From positions 1 to 12,493 of the forward strand of contig JAAYPU010000346.1 in assembly GCA_012519645.1 (NCBI GenBank): a stretch of DNA of 12,493 nucleotides, written 5' to 3'. A program made the translations under genes and the position numbers. Positions 5,966-12,493 of the stretch are shown one piece after another (position 1 is the first letter of the stretch; every line of letters begins with the position of its first letter). The stretch comes from Clostridiales bacterium (GTDB lineage Bacteria > Bacillota > Clostridia > Peptostreptococcales > JAAYPU01). The notes below the pieces were generated by a model that had not been told where the DNA came from, searched no databases, and saw only the letters and a program-made list of their open reading frames with translations.

Positions 5966-6430
5966 TTAAAATGAATCGTCAAAAAGCTCATTGTTGATTC
6001 CATTGAATCTATCCAGTTCAGACTCAAGTAATGTCTTGTAACGAGTTACAAATATATTGATTCTGTTTTTAGCTTCTTCATATTCTTGAAATACTTTTTC
6101 AGTGGATGCCTGAGCTTCTTTTATGATTCTGTCCGCATCCAGTTCCGCATTCTTTATCAATAACTCTGCCCTCTTTTCAGCGCTGGCAGAAATATCATTC
6201 ATTAATTGTTTAGCCATATTAATAGTATCCTGTATGGATTCCTTCTGCTCTTTGTATGCCTCTAATTCTTTTGTCAAGTCGTTTATTTTTTCCTTTAGAA
6301 TATGATTTTCTTCAATAAGTTTTTCATAATCTACGGTTAATAAGTCCAAAAAACGATCTACTTCTTCTTCTTTATATCCGCGCATACCTTTTGGGAACTC
6401 TTTATTTTGAATATCTAATGGTGTAATCAT
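5966..6430 (-). CDS. divIVA: DivIVA-family polar/septal coiled-coil protein
   Basis: The product has 154 aa from the preferred start. DivIVA binds curved membrane at septa and poles and organises division, and in sporeformers also polar chromosome attachment. The N-terminal membrane-binding motif ITPLDIQNKEFPKGMRGYKEEEVDRFLDLL is clear, with Met in place of the Bacillus Phe before RGY. It is followed by a long coiled coil (about residues 30-135, rich in E, K, A and L). Three Met codons lie close together. ATG 6428-6430 is chosen because AAAGG lies 9 bp upstream, while the ATG at 6437-6439 abuts that site. Its neighbours SepF and YggT are also division proteins. Confidence 0.94.
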   Translation of the reverse strand: MITPLDIQNKEFPKGMRGYKEEEVDRFLDLLTVDYEKLIEENHILKEKINDLTKELEAYKEQKESIQDTINMAKQLMNDISASAEKRAELLIKNAELDADRIIKEAQASTEKVFQEYEEAKNRINIFVTRYKTLLESELDRFNGINNELFDDSF

Positions 6431-6453
6431 AATCATCATCCTTTCAAGATTGA

Positions 6454-7230
6454 TTATATAATCCTTTTAATTACAATTTTAATTCTGTCTTTTTTAGTAA
6501 TACCTTCTACTTTTTCAAGTATCATTCGTCCTTTTCCTCTGATAGAAATCAAATCTCCTTCTTTCACTAAATAAGAGGGACTTATGATTTCCTTATGATT
6601 GATTTTAAGCTTGCCGGATTGAATATATCTCACCGCATGGCTTCTGGACTCTCCCAATCCTGAACTTATAACAGCATCTGCTCTCAAAGATGCAACGGTT
6701 GTATTAATTGTTTTACTTTTCTGTTTGAGAGTATTCAACAAATCAAAGCTTATTTCCTGACAGGACACTGTATCTTTACCTATTTTATCTAAAAACAGAG
6801 ATATGTATTCGGCAGTCTCTTTATAAAGTACTATATCGGCGCTATTTCCATCAATGAGGATATCACCTATCTTATCTCTCCTTAAACCTAACCCTAAAAT
6901 ACTCCCCAGAACATCTTTATGCTCTAAAACTGTGGTTTTAGACAGTGATACAATACGTATTGCTTTTAATGGTATTTCTATATCTTCAGGATCCACAAAT
7001 TCAGGATATATGACAAAAATTTTTCTTTCCGCATTTTCAAATCCTCCATATTCAAAAAAACAAATGCCATCAAAACTGTTAATAATAGCAGCACCTATTT
7101 CCAACTGATATGGGTTTTGAAAATCAGTAAAGCAAACTGCACCTCTTTTTTGAGCTGTAATTATTTTACCTTTGATCTTATCATAGATTTCTTTTTCTTC
7201 AGGTGAATTTAGTAAATTATGATGTGACAT
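6454..7230 (-). CDS. ylmH: YlmH, S4-domain ribosome-associated protein
   Basis: The product has 258 aa, the usual YlmH length. The N-terminal two thirds contain AQKRGAVCFTDFQNPYQLEIG and LGSILGLGLRRDKIGDILIDG, both characteristic of the family. An S4 RNA-binding domain lies at about residues 185-240 (SSGLGESRSHAVRYIQSGKLKINHKEI ... VKEGDLISIRGKGRM). In Bacillus subtilis YlmH has been linked to ribosome-associated quality control of stalled 50S-nascent chain complexes. The start abuts the yggT stop without a gap, with AGGT as a modest ribosome binding site inside yggT. Despite its place among division genes its likely work is on the ribosome. Confidence 0.93.
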   Translation of the reverse strand: MSHHNLLNSPEEKEIYDKIKGKIITAQKRGAVCFTDFQNPYQLEIGAAIINSFDGICFFEYGGFENAERKIFVIYPEFVDPEDIEIPLKAIRIVSLSKTTVLEHKDVLGSILGLGLRRDKIGDILIDGNSADIVLYKETAEYISLFLDKIGKDTVSCQEISFDLLNTLKQKSKTINTTVASLRADAVISSGLGESRSHAVRYIQSGKLKINHKEIISPSYLVKEGDLISIRGKGRMILEKVEGITKKDRIKIVIKRII

Positions 7231-7515
7231 TTAAATACCTATATATAACATACTGATGATTCTAATTATGATATTCCTAATAACTGACAATGCAAAAATA
7301 GCAAGTATAGGCGAGAAATCAATGCCATATCTCCCTCCGCCTACTCTATATATAAGATTCCTGAACGGCGCCAAAACAGGCTCCGTTATTTGCACCAGTA
7401 TCATATAGTACTTGTTATAAGGATTTCGTATTACCCACGATAGGATAATCCTTGCTATGATCAGGTAATACATAATCTCAAAAAGCAAATCTATTGCTCT
7501 AATAATAGTCCACAT
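7231..7515 (-). CDS. YggT/YlmG family membrane protein
   Basis: The product has 94 aa, one YggT domain. Two membrane helices (about residues 5-28 and 66-90) flank the conserved loop with WVIRNPYNKYYMILVQITEPVLAPFRN and the GIDFSPILAIF stretch. YggT/YlmG proteins help nucleoid or chloroplast division in cyanobacteria and plastids and sit beside sepF in most Firmicutes. No enzymatic motif is seen. AGAGG lies about 6 bp before the ATG. The stop touches the ylmH start, and sepF ends 12 bp upstream. Confidence 0.9.
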   Translation of the reverse strand: MWTIIRAIDLLFEIMYYLIIARIILSWVIRNPYNKYYMILVQITEPVLAPFRNLIYRVGGGRYGIDFSPILAIFALSVIRNIIIRIISMLYIGI

Positions 7516-7527
7516 AACATGCCTCTC

Positions 7528-7986
7528 TTATCTTCTCCATGGGTTAAAATCATTATTATTCAAATGATTTTCAATATTTCCTGCTATGTCCACATTTTCC
7601 GGAGCAAATAAAAATATATTATTTGCAACCTTCTGAACATTTCCATCCAATGCATAAACTGCACCGCTAATAAAATCAAAAACCTTACGTGCTAAATCAC
7701 TATCCAGCTTTTCCAAATTTAATATGATAGGTTTTCTATTTTTAAGATGATCCACTATTTTAGGGCATTCATCAAAGCTTTTAGGTTCAAGTAGAATCAG
7801 CTTCATTTGGTTTCTCGTTGCTTGAAAATTGATGACTCTATTATCCTTAACCTCACGTGCCGGTGGAGCAGCTGGTGCAGGAACATATTCTCTTCCTGTT
7901 CTTCTTCTTTCCTTAGGAGCTTCTTCAATTTCTTCACCCTCTAGTCCAACCAATAATTTTACTTTGTCAAAAAAGCCTTCTCCCAC
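7528..7986 (-). CDS. sepF: SepF cell division protein
   Basis: The product has 152 aa. SepF forms rings that anchor and bundle FtsZ at the membrane. The N-terminal GFFDKVKLLVGLEGEE fits the amphipathic membrane-targeting helix, followed by an acidic, proline-rich linker (about residues 20-46) and the SepF domain (about 50-140) with LLEPKSFDECPKIVDHLKNRKPIILNLEKLD and DFISGAVYALDGNVQKVANNIFLFAP. The start is GTG at 7984-7986 with GGAGGG 6-7 bp upstream. No ATG exists before the domain without losing the membrane helix. It lies between yggS and yggT as in Bacillus. Confidence 0.95.
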   Translation of the reverse strand: MGEGFFDKVKLLVGLEGEEIEEAPKERRRTGREYVPAPAAPPAREVKDNRVINFQATRNQMKLILLEPKSFDECPKIVDHLKNRKPIILNLEKLDSDLARKVFDFISGAVYALDGNVQKVANNIFLFAPENVDIAGNIENHLNNNDFNPWRR

Positions 7987-8000
7987 AATATTCCCTCCAT

Positions 8001-8717
8001 CTAAATATAATTTCTCGATCCAAAAATTGCTGTTCCAATACGAATCATATTTGCTCCTTCTTCAATTGCAACCTCAAAATCGTTAGTCATACCCATAGAT
8101 AAAAATTTCATGTCTATGTTTTTTAAAGGGCTTGATTTATATGTATCAAAAATTTGCTTCATACGGTGAAAAAATATTCTTACATCCTCAGGATTTTCAA
8201 CATATGGGGCTACTGTCATCAATCCCTTAATGATAATATTGTCGTATTTTTCAACCTGCATCAGAAAAGAAGCTAAATCTTCGGTTTTGATCCCGAATTT
8301 GCTCTCCTCCTCTGCTACATTAACCTGAATAAGCACATTCATTTTGAGGTTATGCTGCTTTGCCCTTCTATCGATTTCTTGAACTAACTTAATACTATCC
8401 ACAGAGTGAATCATATCTACCTTATCTATAATATATTTTACTTTGTTTGTTTGAAGATGTCCAATCATATGCCATTTTACCGGAAGAACTTTATCATACT
8501 TGTCTAAAATCTCCTGAACCTTATTTTCACCAATATTTCCAATCCCTCCCCGTATAGCTTCATTTATTTCATCTGGGTTTCTGGTCTTTGTAACACCGAT
8601 CAAAATAATATCTTCTCTGGAAATGCCTGCTTTCTGGCAAATATGCTCTATTCTGTTATTAATAATTTCAATATTATTGTTTATTATTGACTCCATACTA
8701 TTAGTGATGCTCCTCAT
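8001..8717 (-). CDS. YggS/YlmE family PLP-binding homeostasis protein
   Basis: The product has up to 238 aa. It is a single-domain alanine-racemase-like TIM barrel that binds pyridoxal phosphate and buffers its supply, without known racemase activity. The PLP lysine is in IGVTKTRNPDEI (about residue 44). GENKVQEILDKYD, WHMIGHLQTNKVKYI, HSVDS, QVNVAEEESKFGI, LMTVAPY and LSMGMTNDFEVAIEEGANMIRIGTAIFG are all family signatures. ATG 8717 overlaps the stop of the upstream gene (ATGA), which suggests coupling. A second in-frame ATG seven codons later has AGGAG about 13 bp upstream and matches the usual N-terminal length better, so the true start may be 8696. Confidence 0.93.
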   Translation of the reverse strand: MRSITNSMESIINNNIEIINNRIEHICQKAGISREDIILIGVTKTRNPDEINEAIRGGIGNIGENKVQEILDKYDKVLPVKWHMIGHLQTNKVKYIIDKVDMIHSVDSIKLVQEIDRRAKQHNLKMNVLIQVNVAEEESKFGIKTEDLASFLMQVEKYDNIIIKGLMTVAPYVENPEDVRIFFHRMKQIFDTYKSSPLKNIDMKFLSMGMTNDFEVAIEEGANMIRIGTAIFGSRNYI

Positions 8718-9964
8718 GACTTAATCTTTTTATTAGCATTTCTCAATATCTCATCATATAAATCAATGGTTTTTATTTTTTCAGAACCATTCTCTTTTTG
8801 AATATAATAATAACCGCTTTCCACAATAGTCTTTTTGTCATCCGACCCTACGATTTTAATAGGCCTGAAGGTGTGCTGCCCGTCAATATCAATAATATAG
8901 ACGCCAGCTTGTCCATCCTTTTCAACAATACTGTCATTATCAATGGAAAGGCCCTCATAATTTGCAACAATAATTTCAGTATCAATTTTGCGAAGTTTCC
9001 AAAATTCAGGATAATAATGATCTAATTGAATAATTACTAAATTTTCATTTTCATTATCTTTTATAATATCATAAATTATACCTTCCGTCTGCTTATATGG
9101 TAAATTTAAATACACTGTATTACCCTTTTTATAATTATTTATTCGATTATTATTTACCCATGTTACAACATACCATTCTGAGCTGTTGATTATTTTAAAT
9201 AAAGGCTCATTTGCAAATGTTTTTTCTCTGTATATATCCTGTGCCTCTACATCCATTTTAGCTAAAGCATCTTTTTTTAATAAATACATACTAAGTGGTG
9301 TGAATTCTGATTCATAACCATCAATATAATAGCTTATAACTCCTGAATTATTTGTTTTAAAAGACACTACAGATTGATCGATTATATTTTGAAGCTGACC
9401 ACGTTCTGCTTCCAGATTTTCTATACTGCTGCTATTCAGACCTGTATTTTTTAATATAATATCCTTTTTATCTGTCAGTCTGTCGATTTTATCACTTATC
9501 TTTCTGACCTCTGAAAGATTCCCATCATCTTTCGCAATACGGATATCATTTATATAAACTTTTATTTGCGCTTCTATTTTTTCAATATCATTTTCAAATA
9601 TACTTCCACCGCTATTAATGCTTTCGATTCTTTGATTTATTACCTCAAGCTTACTCTCAGTCTTTGGGTCGATTGGCTGGATATTTACGCGAAGAATTTC
9701 GCTTCCTTTTTTCACATTCTCTCCGTCCGAAACATTATAATGAATTTCTCCGCCTATATTTGAAAACACCACAGATTCATCGCGTATGACATATCCTTCT
9801 ATGTTATCAATGATTTGTATGGTATCGTAGGTCGCTATTCGTGTTCGTTGAAAAGTATCTCCAAAATTCGGAACAAAATATATGAGTACGAACAATATTA
9901 TCACAGAGGCTGCAAACAATGTAACTGCAAACTTTTTAATTTTTTTAGATTTTTTTTTGACCAT
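8714..9964 (-). CDS. HlyD-like membrane fusion protein at the head of the division operon
   Basis: The product has 416 aa from the preferred start. A basic N-terminus (MVKKKSKKIKKF) and one membrane helix (about residues 11-31) are followed by half a lipoyl-like domain (VVFSNIGGEIHYNVSDGENVKKGSEILRV). Next come a coiled-coil hairpin (about 100-190), the second lipoyl-like half (SFKTNNSGVISYYIDGYES), and a beta-barrel region (WYVVTWVNNNRINNYKKGNTVYLNL ... GIIYDI) ending in a short basic tail. This is the order of HlyD/RND-type adaptors. No transporter partner lies nearby and the gene overlaps yggS by 4 bp, so an envelope or division role is more likely than export. ATG 9962-9964 has GTGGGATGG about 8 bp upstream, and the ATG at 9971-9973 overlaps that site. 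Confidence 0.8.
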   Translation of the reverse strand: MVKKKSKKIKKFAVTLFAASVIILFVLIYFVPNFGDTFQRTRIATYDTIQIIDNIEGYVIRDESVVFSNIGGEIHYNVSDGENVKKGSEILRVNIQPIDPKTESKLEVINQRIESINSGGSIFENDIEKIEAQIKVYINDIRIAKDDGNLSEVRKISDKIDRLTDKKDIILKNTGLNSSSIENLEAERGQLQNIIDQSVVSFKTNNSGVISYYIDGYESEFTPLSMYLLKKDALAKMDVEAQDIYREKTFANEPLFKIINSSEWYVVTWVNNNRINNYKKGNTVYLNLPYKQTEGIIYDIIKDNENENLVIIQLDHYYPEFWKLRKIDTEIIVANYEGLSIDNDSIVEKDGQAGVYIIDIDGQHTFRPIKIVGSDDKKTIVESGYYYIQKENGSEKIKTIDLYDEILRNANKKIKS

Positions 9965-10045
9965 ATCAACCATCCCACTTATTAAATTGACATTATTAAA
10001 TATTCTTTTTCTCTTTCATTTTTCCCTTCTTAAAATAGAAGTATC
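9965..10045 (-). other. Leader of the HlyD-yggS-sepF-pyrR operon; no clear promoter
   Basis: This short gap follows the terminator at 10046-10078 and must hold the promoter of the nine-gene operon if that terminator is efficient. AT-rich -10-like strings occur (TTTAAT, TAATAA on the - strand), but none has a convincing -35 at 16-18 bp. CTTCT and AGAAG form a weak 5-bp stem at about 10027-10042. Confidence 0.35.
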
Positions 10046-10078
10046 ATTAAAAAAAAGCAGACTACAACAGTAGTCTAT
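10046..10078 (-). terminator. Terminator of the small membrane protein gene
   Basis: On the - strand AGACTAC (10070-10076) pairs with GTAGTCT (10059-10065) around loop TGTT, followed by GC and eight U (complement of A 10049-10056). The stop codon of the upstream gene (10075-10077) lies within the stem. It separates the spoIVA cluster from the division operon. Confidence 0.85.
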
Positions 10079-10461
10079 ATACTTTTTAAAAATTTTCCGT
10101 ATTTACTTATTATTTTTATTTTTTTAATCACATTGGTACCGATCTCCAATAGCTGATTATCGTTTGCAGCTACAACGATGGTTTTTTTTCGTGTATTGGC
10201 TCCAATTACCAATCCCTTCACAGTACTCAGATTTTTTTTGTATATTTTGATTTCATCCCCTGCCATAATCTGTAGATTTCCCATAATGAACAATTTGGAA
10301 TCTACTTTATCCAAATCATCTTGAGATACGTACTTATTATGAATAACCACCATATTATTTGAAAGATAGATTTTCTCTTTTATTATAACAGCAATATACC
10401 CAAGACTACTGGCAGCGAAAAGAACTATCAACAGTATAATTAAATCTTCTAAAAGCATCAT
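10075..10461 (-). CDS. Unrecognised small membrane-anchored protein
   Basis: No family is recognised. The product is about 128 aa: one N-terminal membrane helix (about residues 4-28, LEDLIILLIVLFAASSLGYIAVII), a short basic linker, and a predicted small beta domain (GNLQIMAGDEIKIYKK ... VKGLVIGANTRKKTIVVAANDNQLLEIGTNVIKKIKI) that would be cytoplasmic or extracytoplasmic depending on topology. The start at 10461 (or 10458) is chosen because GGAGAG lies just upstream. A longer reading from 10500 would begin inside the promoter spacer. It stands alone between spoIVA and the division operon, with its own promoter and terminator. A general resemblance to NfeD-like or OB-type domains is only an impression. 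Confidence 0.65.
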   Translation of the reverse strand: MMLLEDLIILLIVLFAASSLGYIAVIIKEKIYLSNNMVVIHNKYVSQDDLDKVDSKLFIMGNLQIMAGDEIKIYKKNLSTVKGLVIGANTRKKTIVVAANDNQLLEIGTNVIKKIKIISKYGKFLKSI

Positions 10462-10491
10462 ATCTCTCCGAATAATATATTTTGTATATTT

Positions 10492-10521
10492 ATTATACAT
10501 TCTTCTTCGAAGTTATTTCAA
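10492..10521 (-). promoter_or_regulatory. Strong sigma-A-type promoter of the small membrane protein gene
   Basis: On the - strand TTGAAA (10516-10521) and a perfect TATAAT (10492-10497) are separated by 18 bp. The predicted transcription start is near 10485, about 24 bp before the chosen ATG. The -35 begins 5 bp after the spoIVA stop codon. Confidence 0.75.
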
Positions 10522-10525
10522 CCAT

Positions 10526-12004
10526 TTATATTATTATGCAAATAAAATTTCCCTTACCGTCATTCACTATTTTTTGAAGTGTTTTTTGCATCTTTACTCG
10601 CACATTATATGGCATCCCCACAAGTTTGCTTTGCATTTGTTCACTGACAACCTCATTTAAAGACTTTCCAAATATATTTGTAGTCCAAATTCTGGATGGA
10701 TCCGTTTCAAACTCTTCTAATAAATACTTCGTCAAATCTTCACTTTGCTTTTCACTGCCTACAATGGGTGCAACTTCAGTAAAAATATCCGTTCTGATAA
10801 TATGCAATGACGGCGCTTTTGCTCTCAGTCTGACACCAAACCTGCTGCCTTGTCTAAATATTTCGGGGTCTTCCAATTCCATATTGGAGAAATCCGGAGG
10901 CACCATGCCATATCCTGTTTCTTTCACTTCATTAAGAGCTTCTTTAATTTTATCATATTCCTTCTTGGCATAAGCAAAACTTTTTATCATTTCAAAGAAC
11001 TGGTAATCGCCTTTTACCTCGTAACCTGTTATTTCTTCCAGAACCTGATAGAAAAGATCTTCTCTTGTATCTATACCTACATCTATTATTCCGGAACCGA
11101 GATTAACAGCTTTAATATTGCTTTCTTTAATAATTTCCATTTCTTTAAATTGCACAACACTCTCTTGAACATCTCTTATATTATTTATTGAATAACTCCA
11201 GTCTTTGATCCTCTCTATAAGCTTTTCCTTGATCCAGTGTTCTTTACTTAAGCCGTCTATCCAGCCGGGAAGCCTGAAATTGATTTGACTTACCGGGAAT
11301 TGGAATAAGATACTTTCCAAAATATTATTTACCGTATTAATATTCATTCTGGCACAATTTGCAGCTATAACCGGAACTCCGTATTTTTCTTCTATATCTT
11401 TCTTTAACTCAATAGCTCTTTCAGACTCAGGAAATATGGAATTTAATACAACGATAAATGGTTTGTTCAAATCCTTAAGTTCTTTTATAACTCTGTCTTC
11501 TGCCTGTATATAATTATTCCTTTCTATTTCCGCTATGGAGCCATCTGTGGTAATTACAAGCCCAATAGTAGAATGATCTGAAATAACCTTTCTAGTTCCG
11601 ATTTCAGCAGCTTCTTCAAATGGAATATGCGTTGGAGACCAGGGTGTGCTCACCATTCTTGGTTTACCATCCTCCATATGTCCTATAGCACCCGGAACCA
11701 TATATCCCACGCAATCTACAAGCCTTACCTTCAATTTAGAATTTTCAGCAAGGGTTATTTCTACCGCCTCATTTGGTACAAATTTAGGCTCTGTTGTCAT
11801 TATTGTTTTTCCTGCCCCACTTTGAGGCACCTCATCCTTTACCCTTTCTTTTACATATACATTTTCTACATTTGGAATAACCATAAGATCCATAAATCTT
11901 TTTATAAATGTAGACTTCCCTGTGCGAACAGGTCCTACTACTCCTATGTATATATCACCTTGGGTTCTCTCAGCAATACTTTCATATATGTTCAGGTGGT
12001 CCAT
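10526..12004 (-). CDS. spoIVA: SpoIVA, spore coat basement-layer ATPase
   Basis: The product has 492 aa, exactly the Bacillus subtilis length. SpoIVA is made in the mother cell, settles on the forespore surface and polymerises using ATP to form the platform for coat assembly. The Walker A motif GPVRTGKST has its lysine at position 30. The threonine pair of GKTIMTTEP at 70-71 corresponds to the residues implicated in hydrolysis. Further landmarks are RLVDCVGYMVPGA, the EAAEIGTRKVI segment, ITTDGSIAEI, the RQGSRFGVRLRAKAPSLH block and the hydrophobic C-terminus GNFICIII that anchors it through SpoVM in Bacillus. ATG 12002-12004 has AGGAGGG about 5 bp upstream. A longer frame to 12037 lacks a site and has no counterpart in relatives. 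Confidence 0.98.
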   Translation of the reverse strand: MDHLNIYESIAERTQGDIYIGVVGPVRTGKSTFIKRFMDLMVIPNVENVYVKERVKDEVPQSGAGKTIMTTEPKFVPNEAVEITLAENSKLKVRLVDCVGYMVPGAIGHMEDGKPRMVSTPWSPTHIPFEEAAEIGTRKVISDHSTIGLVITTDGSIAEIERNNYIQAEDRVIKELKDLNKPFIVVLNSIFPESERAIELKKDIEEKYGVPVIAANCARMNINTVNNILESILFQFPVSQINFRLPGWIDGLSKEHWIKEKLIERIKDWSYSINNIRDVQESVVQFKEMEIIKESNIKAVNLGSGIIDVGIDTREDLFYQVLEEITGYEVKGDYQFFEMIKSFAYAKKEYDKIKEALNEVKETGYGMVPPDFSNMELEDPEIFRQGSRFGVRLRAKAPSLHIIRTDIFTEVAPIVGSEKQSEDLTKYLLEEFETDPSRIWTTNIFGKSLNEVVSEQMQSKLVGMPYNVRVKMQKTLQKIVNDGKGNFICIII

Positions 12005-12041
12005 TCTTTCCCTCCTTTTTGAATGTTGTTTTAACATTACA

Positions 12042-12070
12042 TCTATATGAACAAGTACATCGTAATATTC
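12042..12070 (-). promoter_or_regulatory. Candidate sigma-E promoter of spoIVA
   Basis: On the - strand GAATATT (12064-12070) and CATATAGA (12042-12049) are 14 bp apart. The sigma-E consensus is roughly kmATATT, 14 bp, CATACAnT, so the -35 and most of the -10 agree. In Bacillus spoIVA is sigma-E dependent. The site lies between the gpsA terminator and the spoIVA ribosome binding site. Confidence 0.7.
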
Positions 12071-12083
12071 TAAAAAACCAACA

Positions 12084-12111
12084 AAAAAGTCGTCCTTTAG
12101 GACAACTTTTT
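12084..12111 (-). terminator. Rho-independent terminator of gpsA
   Basis: On the - strand a 12-bp stem pairs 12100-12111 with 12084-12095 around loop TAAA, with U residues following. The single imperfect pair is G-U on the - strand but C-A on the + strand, which indicates that it is kept for - strand transcripts. It lies 94 bp beyond the gpsA stop codon. Confidence 0.85.
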
Positions 12112-12141
12112 CTACTAAAAATTATAACTGAAAACTTATTT

Positions 12142-12176
12142 ATTTATCGATTATCTCAATAATTATTCATTATTCA
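12142..12176. repeat. Short degenerate heptad repeat next to gpsA
   Basis: Five 7-bp units run up to the palindrome: ATTTATC, GATTATC, TCAATAA, TTATTCA and TTATTCA. The last two are identical and the first two agree at five of seven positions. The arrangement (palindrome, then heptads, then terminator) copies that beside pyrR, though the units differ. Confidence 0.6.
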
Positions 12177-12178
12177 TT

Positions 12179-12208
12179 TGAGGAAATTTCATTTATGAAT
12201 TTTCCTCA
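12179..12208. repeat. 30-bp palindrome at the 3' end of gpsA (copy 2)
   Basis: It is identical to 3994-4023 at 29 of 30 bases. The one change, at 12200, breaks one base pair of the stem. The gpsA stop codon (12206-12208 on the - strand) is the first three bases of the element read in that direction. No T-run adjoins it. Confidence 0.9.
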
Positions 12209-12493
12209 CCGTTTCCAACACATATCAACCGCAGTTTCTTCCATCTCGTGCTTTTTTTGGCGTGTCATCAGATTTACAACTGCAGCTCTTATGTCCCCTC
12301 CTTCATTTAGGAAACGATACAGCTCACTTGTGATAGGCATTTCCACATTGTATTTTTTTGAAAGCTGATAAGCTGCATCAACAGCATAAATGCCTTCTAC
12401 AACCATTCCTATTTTTTCAACAGCTTTCTGAGGATCCATACCTTGACCTATGAGTATCCCGCATCGTCTGTTTCTGCTATGCATACTTGTACA
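12206..12493 (-). CDS. gpsA: Glycerol-3-phosphate dehydrogenase [NAD(P)+], C-terminal part
   Basis: Only the last 95 codons are present, and the frame is open to the window edge. CTSMHSRNRRCGILIGQG at the N-terminal side is the GpsA substrate-binding region (the CTS-x-x-SRN motif). VVEGIYAVDAAYQLSKKYNVEMPITSELYRFL and the helical end match the C-terminal domain. The enzyme reduces dihydroxyacetone phosphate to sn-glycerol 3-phosphate for phospholipid synthesis. It lies upstream of spoIVA on the same strand, as in Bacillus. The stop TGA is formed by the palindromic repeat, and a terminator follows 94 bp later. Confidence 0.96.
   Translation of the reverse strand, partial: CTSMHSRNRRCGILIGQGMDPQKAVEKIGMVVEGIYAVDAAYQLSKKYNVEMPITSELYRFLNEGGDIRAAVVNLMTRQKKHEMEETAVDMCWKR

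Noticed and set aside
10462..10500. N-terminal extension of the small membrane protein to 10500
   Set aside because: The codons fall in the promoter region upstream of the predicted transcription start, and a ribosome binding site precedes 10461.
10626..11191. Open frames on the strand opposite spoIVA, rluD, pyrR and other genes
   Set aside because: They lie wholly within well-supported genes, have no ribosome binding sites and show no family resemblance; they are antisense shadows.
12005..12037. N-terminal extension of SpoIVA to 12037
   Set aside because: The shorter start gives exactly 492 aa, aligns Walker A K30 with Bacillus and has AGGAGGG. The extension would be made of the leader itself.

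Overview
The window is AT-rich and looks like chromosomal DNA of an endospore-forming low-GC Firmicute, most likely a member of the Clostridia or Tissierellia. The evidence is spoIVA, a GerW/YtfJ family gene, a sigma-E-like promoter, and the conserved yggS-sepF-yggT-ylmH-divIVA-lspA-rluD-pyrR block. The genus cannot be fixed by eye.

Left part, + strand (1-2760). A more GC-rich edge (about 1-136) carries a possible gene tail and two hairpins, the second followed by eight T. Next is a compact operon of a YtrA-type GntR repressor, an ABC ATPase and a membrane permease. It is preceded by a TTGACA promoter whose -10 lies inside a perfect 20-bp inverted repeat, the probable autoregulatory operator. 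A small LapA-domain membrane protein gene follows with its own promoter. It ends at a hairpin shared with the converging genes on the other strand.

Middle part, - strand (2782-10078). A DUF2953 (YtfI-like) gene and a gerW/ytfJ gene form a two-gene sporulation-type unit behind a promoter resembling sigma-F/sigma-G sites. To its right is a nine-gene, tightly packed operon read right to left: HlyD-like envelope protein, yggS, sepF, yggT, ylmH, divIVA, lspA, rluD, pyrR. It combines Z-ring and polar division factors (SepF, YggT, DivIVA) with lipoprotein processing, pseudouridylation, ribosome quality control (YlmH) and pyrimidine control (PyrR). The order matches the Bacillus subtilis ylmE-to-pyrR region, without ileS between divIVA and lspA and with a HlyD-like gene at the head.

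Right part, - strand (10046-12493). This holds the 3' end of gpsA, spoIVA, and an unrecognised small membrane protein gene with a strong sigma-A-type promoter and its own terminator. spoIVA has a good sigma-E-like promoter, and the gpsA-spoIVA neighbourhood also resembles Bacillus.

The most unusual feature is non-coding. A near-identical 30-bp palindrome sits at the 3' ends of both pyrR (3994-4023) and gpsA (12179-12208), where it supplies each stop codon. In both places it is followed by heptanucleotide repeats and only then by the Rho-independent terminator. Next to pyrR the array runs 168 bp (24 units) in one unbroken 7-bp register although the unit sequence changes several times. This looks like a dispersed composite repeat family that settles between a gene and its terminator.
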